Assembly (NCBI RefSeq): GCF_019097595.1
Contig: NC_080711.1
Coordinates: 16,323,428-16,387,427 of the forward strand
Direction: 5' to 3'
Length of the DNA stretch: 64,000 bases
Source: Hemibagrus wyckioides
Lineage: Eukaryota; Chordata; Actinopteri; Siluriformes; Bagridae
Below, one piece after another: positions 47,981-59,606 of this stretch (position 1 is its first letter; every line of letters begins with the position of its first letter). Under the pieces are notes generated by a model. That model did not search any database, was not told the origin of the DNA, and was given only the letters and a program-made list of their open reading frames with translations. A program made the position numbers and the translations under genes.

Positions 47981-49098
47981 TAAGATGCAGGCAAAAGCTT
48001 TGCTGCAGCAAAATAAAAGAAAACTAGAAAGAAACTAGAAAGTTTTCTTTTATTAAAACTAAGGACCAATTGTCCTAAATGACCCTGTTCTTGCACACAA
48101 AGTGATGTCCATGAAGACATGGACCTGCATAGACAGGTCAAACAAAAGAAATTAAATCAAAAGCTTAAAATGGCCAATATATTGCACCTATCAAGCTTTA
48201 GTTGGTTCTCTCATTCATGCACTTTTATACTACTAGATACAGGGGGAAAACAACTTTTCTAACTATGCCCTTGCAACCCTGATGAAAATATCTACTCCCT
48301 AAAACACTTCAGCTTCTCCTGCAGCTTATGTTATGCCTCTGATGATTACTTGTTTTGTTCATTTCTTGAGATTTTCCAAATGGGAAATGCCTTTGTATCT
48401 AGTCTGAAAGGCACAGTAGTAATTATATGCTTTATGAAATATTCAGGGTTTATTTGAGTGACAATGTCTGCAGATGACTAAGAATAGAAACAAAGCAAGC
48501 AGTGAAATGGGGGAGAAAAGACCATTTTTTTCTGCACTGTATTAATATGTTTGTTAGAAACTTTATAAAGCATGAAATATATTTTTTTGAATGAAGAAAA
48601 GGTGTTGTGTGTTTTATGTAGCTGTTTGTTTGTATTCTCTATGATCTTGGATGGATTTGTGCCAACTCCCACCATGAGAACAGCTATTATTTAATGTAGT
48701 TATCTTTGTTGCTTCAGTTGGTTGGTATAGTATAGTTGTCTGTCTCAATTTTGCATGCATTTTCATCATCCTGCTGTCACTTTGTCTTTTTGCATATGAA
48801 AATGTAGGATTTTAGGTAGTTTTTAAAATGCAAATAAGTTATTGTTCTTCTTACAACCCTCACAACTGAACAGGAATATGATGACTATTAAAACTTTTAA
48901 AAATAGATGATCATATTCACTGTCATTTGACAGAAACTCAAATTAATGTTAATGTAGCCCATGAGTAATCTCCTACAATTAGCAGAAATCTTTATACTCA
49001 TTTTTTCATAGATTTTAAAAATTTTGAATTGACTACATAAATAGTAATGTCCATGATAAATCGTAAAACAGGTTTTTTGTCATTTTAAGAAAGAGGGA

Positions 49099-49100
<2 letters not shown>

Positions 49101-49134
<34 letters not shown>
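49101..49134. repeat. (GA)n microsatellite
   Basis: A GA run preceded by A-rich imperfect units. Confidence 0.95.
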
Positions 49135-49138
<4 letters not shown>

Positions 49139-49395
49139 TGTGTAACTTTTTTATTCTCTAATGAATTCACTGTATGTTCAGAGCATGATTCTAATTAATG
49201 GAAAGGACAATTGCCACCTGCCATTTTAATGTCAACAGGATGCAGAAAGCCTGAACCAGAGGAGACCTCATTAATATTTGAAAGATATGGCATAAGGTGT
49301 GTTGCCCCAGCAAGGTAAAATATTCCTGCTCATTTTATAGCAGTCCATCGAGGATGCACATTCAGCCTGAAATGGATTGTGGGCATTTTTGGGTG

Positions 49396-49422
49396 TAAGT
49401 AGTAGTAGTAGTAGTAGTAGTA
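49396..49422. repeat. (GTA)n microsatellite
   Basis: Eight to nine trinucleotide units. Confidence 0.95.
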
Positions 49423-50445
49423 TATTGAATACTCATGAGACACATATACTAGACAGCAGTGCTCAGTAATGCATTAATTAAATAAAATTCAAGACTTTAC
49501 AAAGAGACAAGGTGTACACAATAATAGAAAAAAGACAGAGGCAGAAACTGAATCAAAATAAAAAGTATGTGGTGTCCAGTCTATGGGACTACAACACAAA
49601 GGAGGGAACCTAGCACTAGCCAAATGACAATGCTAAATTAGCAGTTGTTCTTATTATACTATTAAAAGACAAAGTCTGAAAATAATTATGGCCGTTGTGC
49701 TGGTGTTTTTGTACAGCATGTACAGAACATCTAAGAGTTTCTGCATTGCTTGCATTGTGCACCTTTTCATTTGCCCTTTTTGAAACATTTGGTGACATGG
49801 TGAAAGTGTAAATATAAGGTGACGTTAAAGCATTTGGAGCAAGGTTTCCACCTACAATACTGACTCAACTAAAAAGAAGTTGATCCACTGGTCCATCCTA
49901 TTCCTATTTAACTCATTTAATTTTTTCATGCACTGTGCTGAGGATAACTAGTCCCCATGGCACCTTCGCTCTATTTACATATCACAAATCTTTTTCTGTA
50001 CTCAGCTGTACACTCTGCCAGTGTTAAAAATGGAAGTCCTGTCCTGAGAGTCCCATTCTCAGCATGGCATGTAGATCAAAATAATACAAAGTACAAATGC
50101 AGTAAACCAATACAACTTTTACTGACGAATCTTTGCTGCATTTTTATAGTTTTGTTTTGTAACAAAAAGGTCAAAAACATAGAACATAAAACATGGCACT
50201 TAATCCATAAATCCATGGATTCAAATCCATAAATAATTAGTGATTCTTAATATAAATAATTAAATGCAAATAGATCATTTGATAAGCTACTTATTACATG
50301 AAAAGCTAGGAGCAGTGCTTTAATGCAATGCTTAAAAACAGTCATATCCTCTTGCACAAACCTACATTTGTTAAATAAGGGGTTGTTTCCCTTCCTTTTT
50401 GAGTACAAGTAGCACAGAATCTTTCCTATGATAAGTAAATAATAC

Positions 50446-50611
50446 ATTTACATTGACAGCATTTGGCAGAAGACCTTATCCAGAGCAACATACAAAAAAG
50501 TGCTTTTGAAGTCTGTATCAATGAATGCATCAATATTGGTTCACTAGTTTGCAGACTAAGAATACCATCAGGCTAAAACTCTGTTGGGAGGTAATTCACA
50601 ACATAGTAATA
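50446..50611. mobile_element. Short interspersed repeat fragment
   Basis: It begins TTACATTGACAGCATTTGGC and continues CAGAAGACCTTATCCAGAGC AACATACA, a block very common in ostariophysan genomes (the usual form has GCATTTGGCAGACGC and TTATCCAGAGCGACTTAC). The class of the parent element is uncertain. A Tigger-like element follows directly. Confidence 0.5.
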
Positions 50612-51387
50612 CAGTAATCCCCCTGCTATTTCGCAGTTCATATATTGAGGTCCCTGGAATATCGCGGATTCTTATTTGGAACATAACAAATTTTTTTGTG
50701 GATTTTCCCGGTATATTGCGTTATCCACAAACCTTTTAGTAAATTGTTTTTATGTTGAAATAAGGAAATTTATTGATAAAAATATCTTAAAGTAAATTAT
50801 TAATTACAAAATATAAACATTAATTAAAATAAAGTAAAATGTTAATAATATATTAAATACTGTACAGCGTAGTGTTGTTTAGGAAAGTGCGGTGCAGGGA
50901 CGCTGAAAATCAAAATTCAGTACAGCTGGAGGAACGAGTCTGGCCAATCGGAATGCCCCATTCATTTAATCATGGTTGTGATTGGCTGCTGAGAAAGTGA
51001 AGCAGAATTCTCCAGCATCCCAGTTTTTCGTGTGTCACTGTCCCAAGTGTTTTGTTTTGTTCTATGTATGCTGTATTTTAACGGTTTTTCTGCAAGCCCT
51101 GTTATGTCGCCCAAACGCTCTGCACCTTCTAAGGCTTCTGGCATGGAACCTACATACATACAATACTCACTATAAATGTGATATTTCTACGAATTTACTC
51201 AAAATTCATCTCACTATATGCTTGCAAATGTTTTCTGTGTGTGTTTAAAGAGTGTGGGAGGGTAAATTATGGCTTAAACAATAAAATAAAAAGCATTTGG
51301 GGGTGTCATCCTTGTATCATGGATTTTAATTTATCGCCGGCGGTTTTTTAATTTATCGCGGGCTCCACGATAAATGGGGGATTACTG
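50612..51387 (+). mobile_element. Tigger/pogo-type DNA transposon, internally deleted
   Basis: 776 bases flanked by TA (50610-50611 and 51388-51389), with inverted ends CAGTAATCCCCC on the left and its exact reverse complement on the right. The next bases also partly match (TATTTCGC against TTTATCG). The TCGCGGATTC and TTTATCGCGGG blocks near the ends are typical of Tigger. At 51104 is ATGTCGCCCAAACGCTCTGC, coding MSPKRSA, which resembles the start of Tigger transposases, but the gene ends at once: no CENP-B or DDE domain follows. It is a non-autonomous derivative. Confidence 0.8.
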
Positions 51388-51399
51388 TAAAGTATTCAG

Positions 51400-51477
51400 T
51401 ACAGTGTGGAAGTTTTAGGCAGGTGTGAAAAAATGCTGTAAATTAAGAATGCTTTCAAAAATAGAAATGTTAATAAT
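51400..51477 (+). mobile_element. Tc1-like left-end fragment
   Basis: It starts CAGTGTGGAAGTTTTAGGCA after TA and continues GTGTGAAAAAATGCTGTAAA and GCTTTCAAAAATAGAAATGT, the left end of another common teleost Tc1-like family. It breaks off at 51478 where the LINE tail begins, and it sits only a few bases from the Tigger copy. Confidence 0.5.
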
Positions 51478-53085
51478 TCAATTTAATTTATTTGTATAGC
51501 ACTTTTAAGAATACAATACAAATACAAACTTACATTTAAAACAACTACCGTTGACCAATGTGCCTTCCAAGAAACATTAAAACAACAAAAAGAATAAACA
51601 ACAACAAAAATTATAAACAATCACAAATTCAATATAAACCCAAAGACTCTAGCCAGTATTACAGGCCACACTAAAAAGATAAAACTTCAAAGACTTAAAA
51701 GCATCCACAGAAGGAGCAGATTTAATGTACATAGGAAGAGGGTTCCATAAGCGTGGAGCAGCCACAAAAACAGAGATAATCCGAAGTTGATAAAACCCTT
51801 AACAAATGACATTGTCTCAAAGCAGCGTTCAAGAAGTATAGAAACACACAATTAAACGCACAATTCTTTATTGACACAGAACCACCAAACCGAAGGTACA
51901 GTGTAGCAGAGTTAATAAACTGCGATCCATAGAATGAATGGAAACAAAAGGCATTGTCCATACATGCAGTAATCCTCAGAATCCTCAAAAAAGTAATCCA
52001 TAAACCGGTAGTAACAAAAAGCAGTGAAGCAGAGTTTGTTCACAGAAATCCACAAAACTGGTAGTAGCAAAAGGCAGCCGACCTGGAAGTCGATCCATTA
52101 TGGCCGACAAACCAGAAGTGCTCCTTGCAATGAGAGAAAAGCTGTGAGAACAACATGACAAGGTCAGCATAATTTCTGAGTTCATTATAGACTCACTAAT
52201 TCTTTGAAAGATACAAAGGCATTTCAAACATGGGACGATAGTCTCCATTCCCCTGGGTCATGGGCAGTCCACACAGATCTATCCCCAGCAGCAGTGAGCA
52301 CTACCAAGCAACAAGACTCCAACAAGGGACAGAGCATCTGGATGGATCAGGCAGGTCCAGAAAGAAGAAGAAATGGTCACAATGGGCTCTCAGAACACTG
52401 GGAGCTCAGGAGTGGGACGTATAGCTCCACAGAGAGAGACAGAAAGAGAGAAAGAATGAGTGAAAAAACAGAGAGAGAAACAGAAAGACAGAGAGAAAAA
52501 TATTAGGTATGCTTGTAATCATGTGGTGGTCAAGACGATGTATATTATGTGCAAAGTGCAGGCAGGGACTCCAGCAAGACTAGCTATGACAGCATAACTA
52601 AAAGGGAGAGCCAGTAGGGAACAGACATGAGGGCTTCCTGAGAAATAAAGCATCCAACCACTTCACAGTCAGCAAATCTGAATGGCTTGTGAAAGTTGTA
52701 AGGCAACAGCATCCAAATATCCCAGTACACTGAACACTCTAATATTGGAGTGATGTGCTCATATCTTGTGGTTCTAGCTGCTGCATTCTGGACTAACTGG
52801 AGTATGTTGTTTATATACCTACTGGAGTATCCAGACAGTAAGGCATTACAATAATCCAACCTAGAGGTAACAAAAGCATGAACTAGTATTTTTGCATTAT
52901 GTGATATAACATTTCTTATCTTAGCAATATTTCTAGTTATATTATCTACATGACCTTCATATAATAGACCGTAGTAAATCACACCAAGGCCCTTTACTGC
53001 TGTACATGATGGAACAGAAAGCCCATTGAAATTTACTTTATAATCAGAAATGATCAGAAGAGAAATCCAAATCAAAGGACACATC
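51478..53085 (-). mobile_element. L2-like LINE, 5'-truncated, with 3' UTR
   Basis: On the minus strand an open frame (52584-53084) encodes the end of a LINE ORF2 protein: VKGLGVIYYGLLYEGHVDNI, KILVHAFVTSRLDYCNALLS and LQLVQNAAARTTRYEHITPI, the thumb and C-terminal part typical of L2-like elements in fish. A long 3' untranslated part follows, ending at 51478-51510 with AATTTAATTTATTTGTATAG in the + sense (on the minus strand CTATACAAATAAATTAAATT), the usual tail of such LINEs. Endonuclease and RT catalytic parts are absent. Assignment to L2 rather than a related clade is tentative. Confidence 0.72.
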
Positions 53086-53109
53086 TGAAAGAATCTGCAA
53101 CTCTGGCCA

Positions 53110-53580
53110 GTGCTTAAACACCAACATCGTCACCCAGGAAAGACACGTCCTGAAAGCCCTTAGCAGCGATGAATGTTTCACCATCTTACCTGTAGATAAA
53201 GGAAGATGCACTGTCATACTGAATACTGCAGAGTATCACAGCAAAGTCACAACACTTCTAGAGGAACACCTATCAGATGCTGAAAAGGTACCCTACCAGC
53301 AACTATAAGAAAAAAAGATTAGATTACCTAAAACACCTGGAAAGGGACATTACTATTGACAGGGGTACCTACCACCTTCTATACCCTGGAGAAGCCATTT
53401 CCTGCCTTTAATCACTTCCTAAGGTAGCCAAGGATGGAACTCCCTTCAGACCAGTCAGAAGCATTAAATCAGTAACATACAACATTACCAGATATATTGA
53501 TACCATTCTAGCACTGCTGGCTGGACACACTGAACACCATATCCAGATTTCAGAAGATTTTGTCATAACCTGTCTCTATT
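53110..53580 (+). pseudogene. Penelope-like element reverse transcriptase fragment
   Basis: The + strand gives VTQERHVLKALSSDECFTIL, PVDKGRCTVILNTAEYHSKV and TTLLEEHLSDAEKVPY, then after frame breaks LEKPFPAFNHFLR-like sequence (53390-53430) and DGTPFRPVRSIKSVTYNIT with HIQISEDFV near 53540-53570. The ILP-DKGR-TVILN block is the hallmark of the N-terminal RT region of Penelope-like elements (Poseidon/Neptune type). The YADD-bearing part and the GIY-YIG endonuclease were not found. Confidence 0.75.
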
Positions 53581-54000
53581 TTTCATGCTGCTCTTTCATC
53601 CATCCCTTAGAAGATCAAGACCTCTTTATAGGTCCACCAGTAGGCACCCCTAAGGACCCCCCTCCACTTTCAAATTCTCTAATTGCTACCCCTAAAACTT
53701 TAATAGACTCTCCCCCTACTCTTCTTCTCTGGGATCATTACATACTAACAACTTCCCTTACTTCTAACAACTCATCACCTTCCCCTGGTTCCTATAATGA
53801 TACTATCCAGGAAAAGGAGGATCATTGACCCTGGAGGATACAAATTTGTGGAATTCTGCCAACTTCCCTCACACTGAAGAAGCTGCTTGGATGAGTAGTG
53901 AAAAGTTTCGATCAAACTAGAAAGAAGTCCAGTTGACATGACTTCCAGGTAACTGCACCTGGATCACTAAGAATCTCTTCAGACACATTTGCCTTCTGCT
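53581..54000 (+). repeat. Probable 3' tail of the Penelope-like or a neighbouring retroelement
   Basis: Pyrimidine-rich sequence leads to CTGAAGAAGCTGCTTGGATG AGTAGTGAAA and AAAGAAGTCCAGTTGACATG, a string that recurs in teleost genomes near retroelement 3' ends. Which element owns it is not decided by the sequence here. Confidence 0.4.
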
Positions 54001-56500
54001 GCTTTATGTCTTGTATTCTCCTCTGTATGGTGGTAGTTGGCAAGTTGTAGATTTTAACTGTGAGAGAACAAATTAGATCCATAAGGAGGTTTACATGTAA
54101 ATTTTTATTTTGATTAAATTGCTTATTATGTTGACTGTCACAGATATCTCATTAGAATCTAATTCAGTGTGCAGTATGAGGTAAGAACATTGCCTGAGCA
54201 CTGAGAGCATTGCCTGATGTCCCTCACAATTTCGCCTGCTGATTATTTTGCTTGCGGGTTATATTTAGCTGATTATGTTACACAGTATGTCCATATTAAT
54301 CACAGATTTACTTTTATTCAAACGTGCATTGTGAAACGTCACCAAATAACATAAATTAAATAAAAATATATACATGAATGGCTTCTACCAGGAAATATAA
54401 ATAGCATGGTACATCTGGATATGTACATGGATGCTTTTATTTCCAAACAGCAGTTTCATAAGGTAATCCAGTGATCCATTCATACAGAGTTGCATTTATT
54501 TTATCAAAACATTTTTTTTCAGTTATAATAAATGATCTGTATTTCAGAAAGTTCATTTATTTATATTTTTTACCTCGGGGGAAATTGCTTATATTTTGTA
54601 TGCAGAAGAAATAACAGTTGCTATATACCTGTCATCACGGGCATAGGAGTAATTTTGGAAAGCATTAATTATGGGTCAGGGGAACTTGCTGCCATGGGAA
54701 GAGCAATTCAGCATTTAATTGTTCATTACAATTTACTTTTGGAATCACCATTTATTAATCTGTCACATATGTGATAGAAGCAACAGCACTACAAAATCAG
54801 TCCATTGAAAAAATAAGGAAAAAAATTGTAAAGAAAAAAGCACAAGAAGGTACAGTTGGTACTCTTTTGTATGGTATTTACTAAAATGGAAAGATGCACT
54901 TATAGGCCTAAAGCTACAGGATTGACAAATAGCAACAAAAAGTATAATAAGCATCCCATTAAGAGCAGACAAAGCTACAACACAGTGGAAATTTCGAATC
55001 AGTGAATTTAAAGCTCGATGGGCTACAGAAATGTTGAACCTGTCAGTGATCAGTGGAGTGAAGAGATGATGAGGCTTGTGTTTATCTGTTACAATTGATT
55101 TGTACCTTCCAGCTTAGGATAATTCCAAATGAGATAATTAAACATTGCTTTTGATTAAAAAACTGATTAGATTTAATTCCAAACATTTACAATAAAAAAA
55201 AAAATCTTGGTTGTCACAGTGTATAAATATTCAATCTAGCCCAACCTTGTAACCCTGTCATTAATGATTTTCTCCACTGAAAAGCAAATGTGGGATGGAG
55301 AGCACGCCCGCCCCAATGAACCGCTATTATTGTTAATTCAGTTCTGATTTCTTTTATTTAATTCACTATGTAAGTTATGTGGGGTAGCAAGTTTATTTTT
55401 TTATTCAAAATCATACTCAAAAGAGGGTAACTGGCTGCATTGAATGGCTCTGCCCACACCTATGAATGAGTCACCATTGTGTATAACTTAATGTATTATT
55501 ATTACTGTAGTACTGTATTTTGGGTAATAAAGGCCATGATTACTAGTTACTATGCACTGTACATGGTATATGAGTTTCCACTCATGTCATAGAAGCTGTT
55601 TATTGTATTCTTTGAGCATGCACAGTCAAACGTTCTGAAGCCATTGTATATAAATGAACACTCGCTTCAAACATGCCCTTCAGTTAAGATTATTTTTTCC
55701 TTGATCCATTTCTCCAAGAGCAACTAACCTTATCTAACCACATTAATTCTATTTGAATATGTGTTATGTTTGTGTTACTACCATGTGTTAATGGTGAATC
55801 ATCAGTTAATTAGTCACATTCAAATTCAAATGTGGGTTGACTGCTTGGAGAGGGATTCAGAACTTGGCATCCATCCTTTCAGAAATAGCCCAGCAGTGAG
55901 ACAGGCCACAGGATATAATTATATTCTCTTATGATGAAATTCTGTGCTAGATGACCTGTTGCCACTTTGTAGGGGGAGATCTGATCAGCACAGTGTCAGT
56001 ACTATTGCAGGGGGGTGGGAGGAGCAGGGGGAAGGTCAGAAAGCAAATGATTCAAAAAGAGACAGACAGTGTGTGGTGGGTGTACTTGCATCCTTTGACT
56101 GAGGGACCAGATTAAGTACAGTGCTAGAAAGCTTGTCAACAAGTTTCTGTATTTTAGCATGCATTTGACCTGAAATATGATCAGATCTTCAGCTAAGCCC
56201 TTAAGCTATATAGACAAAACTCAATGACACAAAACATACTTTTTAGAAAATCATTTCTAAAGAGTTTGGCCTTCAATAATCCTCTGCAAGGCAGGTGGTT
56301 AACGGTGGTGCTTAATTACTTCATTTGTTTATCCCTCAATGAGTCTTCCAGTTAAAATCAGGGGCAATAGTGAAAAATATTACGAAATGGTCCAGGATAG
56401 CTCCAAGCCTGTTGAGGCACCTATGGTTCTCCTGGAGCAGCCTATCTTGGTCTCTCCAGTACAGCCAAAATTCTACTGTATCCAATGTTGGTCTAACTGT
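54001..56500. other. Intron 2 stretch, mostly unique-looking
   Basis: About 2.5 kb with few repeats. 54170-54330 and 55230-55345 are repeat-free with a moderate base composition and are noted as possible regulatory DNA. Open frames (for example 54532-54774 and 56339-56566, both +) show no recognisable motif. Confidence 0.5.
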
Positions 56501-56845
56501 CTATTAGGGTTTGATGATGAAAGCGGATGCAAGTGCAGGATTACTTTAATAAGAAACAGAAACTAACCTGTGACATGGAACTAAATAACAATATCCACAT
56601 AGCATAACATAACAACTAGGAGCAAGACTGTAAAACAGCAAACACACTGACATCAATAGGAGGTATTAAAAGATAATGTGAAAACCAGGAACTTAAATAA
56701 GGTGACTTATCAGCAAACACAGAACAGGTAGGCACAATGAACAGAGGAAATGGGAGACAAAAAAAGAATAAATGTTTCACTTAAATGGGCATGGTTGCCC
56801 TCTGATGATCTGGCAGGGAAGTGTCCAATATATCTGTGACAATAT
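56500..56845 (-). repeat. Dispersed repeat, possibly a solo LTR
   Basis: It ends GGTTGCCCTCTGATGATCTG, then GCAGGGAAGTGTCC and TGTGACAA, similar to the right edge of the repeat at 47340-47980. On the minus strand this reads as a start TTGTCACAG. The interior (56550-56760) is A-rich without coding. Called LTR-like only from this edge similarity. Confidence 0.35.
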
Positions 56846-57166
56846 ACTACACAAATATCTATAAACGTTTGCGTTTATAGTTTACAAAGGTTTGAAGTCA
56901 CACAAAAATACAGCCCTCAATCTGCTCTGAAATCAATTATAATATCGACATTTATGGAAATTCACATTCATTAATTCATACATCAATTTTAACTAACCTG
57001 TGTAAGGTGATGAATTTGGAGATGACTGGTGCTAAATGGGAATACACGTTGGACAGAATCCTTTACAGTGCATCACAGATGCTTGTTTACACAGTAAGTG
57101 ATTAATACTTCAGGGTAACTTAAAGGGAACATACAAATAAACCACACAGAATAATGCATCATCAAT

Positions 57167-57748
57167 TTAAAACAATTCTGTTAGAGCTTGGGCTATTCTA
57201 CTCCAATAAGTGACAGTTTGTATTCTAGCCCCATTAGTCCTTGCAGTGCTGCGTTCTAAACAAACGATATAATGAAAAGACAGCAGCCAGAATCTTCTAA
57301 GATCCATGTCAGATGTGAACCATTGCTGTGTAATTGTTTTTTTAGCAGCAGCGAAACCAGACATTAACAATCTTCTCTTTGTAAAGTTATAGGAAGAATC
57401 ATCATTTAACAACATAAGACAAGGATCAAGGTCAAACTGCAACTTTGTGATATGCTTTAGTACTTGAACTACATGTTTCCTAAAATTGGATATAACTGAA
57501 CAGTCCCAAAACATAAAAGTACCTTTAGAGTTATTGTTACACAGACTGCAATTAGGATCTGATGAGAGTTTCATCAAGTATCGCTTATATGGGGTACAAT
57601 ACTTTGTGTGTACAGTTTTGAAATGAATAAGAATGTGCCAGGGGTTTTTGGAGGTAAGACAGAGATTTGACCAAACTGTATTCCGATCAGGACTATAGCC
57701 CAACCATGAGAGTTCTCTCTCCCACACAGCTAATATCTTTAGGGACAT
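57167..57748 (-). pseudogene. L1 ORF2 C-terminal domain
   Basis: A 193-codon open block: LSWLGYSPDRNTVWSNLCLT, WHILIHFKTVHTKYCTPYKR, then the Cys-rich PNCSLCNNNSKGTFMFWDCS, which keeps the C-x2-C plus downstream spacing of the L1 C-terminal Cys motif (His replaced by Phe, CxxC...TFxHxFWxC). It ends in LTELF before a stop at 57167-57169, so the natural C-terminus appears present. Confidence 0.8.
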
Positions 57749-58590
57749 TCAAGTAGTTGTTTATAGATCAAGGAGACTTCCCTGACTTTTTCCAGTATTT
57801 TTAAACCACTTTAACAATGGCTAGAATTCCAGGGTACCCCATATGCTTTCACTGCAGACCTTAACTTCAAGTACATAAAAAGGAGGTACCTGGCAAGGAG
57901 TAATCTGCTTGAATATCCTGAAATGTGTGCAGTCCACTACCATTGAATATATCACCAAATGTGAGCACACCTTTTGAGCACCGGGGGGGGTAAATGAAAG
58001 GCTGATTACCAGATAATAGACGGGCATTATTTCAGAGAGGAAACTGATGTGAGATTTTTTTTAACGTGACCGGTAATCTTTTCTGCATTGAACCAAGCTT
58101 TTAAAGTAGTTGAAATAATATTTCCAAACTTCTGATGTAAACTTCTTGAGCCTACACCAGTACAGTAAAAGGCAGATCTTGAAGTCTCTGGGGAAGAACA
58201 CAGTCAGACTCAATGCTTCTCCAGGGTACTTTGGAGTGAGTGTCCACCCAGACACTCATGGCCCTAGTTTGGAAACAAGGTAGTAAAACATTAAATTTGG
58301 AAGAGCAAGACCGCCATGTTTTGCACACTGTATTAGACTGATTAGGACACTTACGGCCCCAGACGAATTTAGAGATTAAAAATTTTATGGGAGGAAAACA
58401 AGGAAGCGTGAAAAATAAAAAGTTAACTTTGGGAAAATGTTCATTTTAACCGTGCTAATTCTGGCTTGCATTGACATTTTTAGGTTGTCCCACCTCTGTA
58501 TGTCCAGCATAATTTTCTGACTGATTTCAGAAAAATTTGTCTGATCAATGCAGAGAATCAACAATTTTAATACCAAGATAGGTGCATGAA

Positions 58591-59193
58591 TTAGCAAAGA
58601 CAACTAGGTAGAGAGGCTGCTTTAGTAATGCTATTAAGTACCATGAAGGATGACTTATCCCAATTTGTTTTATAACCAGACATAGTTCTAAAGGAGTTGA
58701 ACAAATGCAAGACCTCTGGTAGAGAGGTGTTTAAATCTGAGACATAAAGCATAATGTCATCAGCATACAATGAGATGTAATGATGTGAGTTGTTGATAGT
58801 TATAGGTGTTATTGTTTGTGCGAGAGGCTCTAGTGAGAGTGCAAATAAAATTGGTGATAAGGGACAACCTTGCCGGCAACCTCTTTGAAGTGGGAAAAGT
58901 TGCGATTGACAGAAACCTTTTGTTACAAAAGAAAAAGGACCTTTATATAACAATTGTATAATATTTAGGAACTTGGGACCAAATCCAATTTGCTCCAGAA
59001 CAACCCATAGATAGTCCCATTCAAGTCTATCAAACACTTTCAGAGCATCCAAAGAAAAAATGGCAGAGGTAGCATTAGTAGTCTGAGCGTGATCAATAAT
59101 GTGTAATAGTCGGCGTATGTTATCTGAAGCTAAACGGCCCATCAAGAAGCCAGTCTGGTCATAATAAATCACAGTGTCAATATATGGTTCCAA
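58591..59193 (-). pseudogene. L1 ORF2 reverse transcriptase core
   Basis: A 200-codon open block with the ordered RT motifs: QTGFLMGRLASDNIRRLLHI (RT motif 1-2), FSLDALKVFDRLEWDYLW (motif A, usual SLDAEKAFDR, catalytic Asp in SLDA), RGCRQGCPLSPILFALSLEP (motif B) and SLYADDIMLYVSD (motif C, catalytic YADD intact). This is clearly L1-type and still well preserved, although frame breaks on both sides make it non-functional. Confidence 0.88.
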
Positions 59194-59300
59194 TCGTGAA
59201 ACTAATGCCTTGGCTAGGATCTTGACGTCAGCTGATATCAGAGATATTGGATGATAACTATAACAGTTTTTTTAAACAACAGAGTAACAATGGCTACATT

Positions 59301-59606
59301 TTAATCTCTGTGAAGTGTACCGTAATCAATGGCATAATTCATGGACTTTAGAATTAGGGGGCCCACAATATCCCAGATAGCAAGGAAGAGCTCCAGAGGA
59401 ATTCTATCAGGAGCAGGTGATTTACCTTCCTGCAACAGTTTATCTGCATTGTGGAGTTCTTCCAGTGTAAAAGGAGCATCCAGCGATTCTTGAGCAGATA
59501 TTGGTAAAGTGGGAAGATTCAAGTGACTCAGAAAGTCAGTACATTTTCCTCTGTCAAGAGAGACCTGTTTATACCTTTTAGGTGCAAATTTAGAGTAATT
59601 AATCAA
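59301..59606 (-). pseudogene. L1 ORF2, segment before the RT fingers
   Basis: It encodes FLSHLNLPTLPISAQESLDA, PFTLEELHNADKLLQEGKSP and PDRIPLELFLAIWDIVGPLI. This corresponds to the LxxPITxxEL...GKAPGPDG-P-EFY region just upstream of RT motif 1 in L1. The usual GPDG appears as APDR. Confidence 0.8.

Larger units (their letters stand above)
47980..50445. other. Intron 2 stretch with simple repeats and a repeat-free core
   Basis: It contains a perfect inverted repeat at 48012-48054, a (GA)n tract at 49101-49134, a (GTA)n tract at 49396-49422 and a repeat-free segment at 49185-49395 noted as a possible regulatory element. No gene is recognised. Confidence 0.55.

Noticed and set aside
53870..53920. 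GATGAG...GAAA string resembling a hammerhead ribozyme core near the Penelope-like fragment
   Set aside because: Penelope-like elements can carry hammerhead motifs, but here only four bases separate GATGAG from GAAA, so no stem II can form, and no matching stems I and III were seen.
56339..56566. 75-codon frame in intron 2
   Set aside because: It has no family resemblance, and its end runs into the LTR-like repeat.
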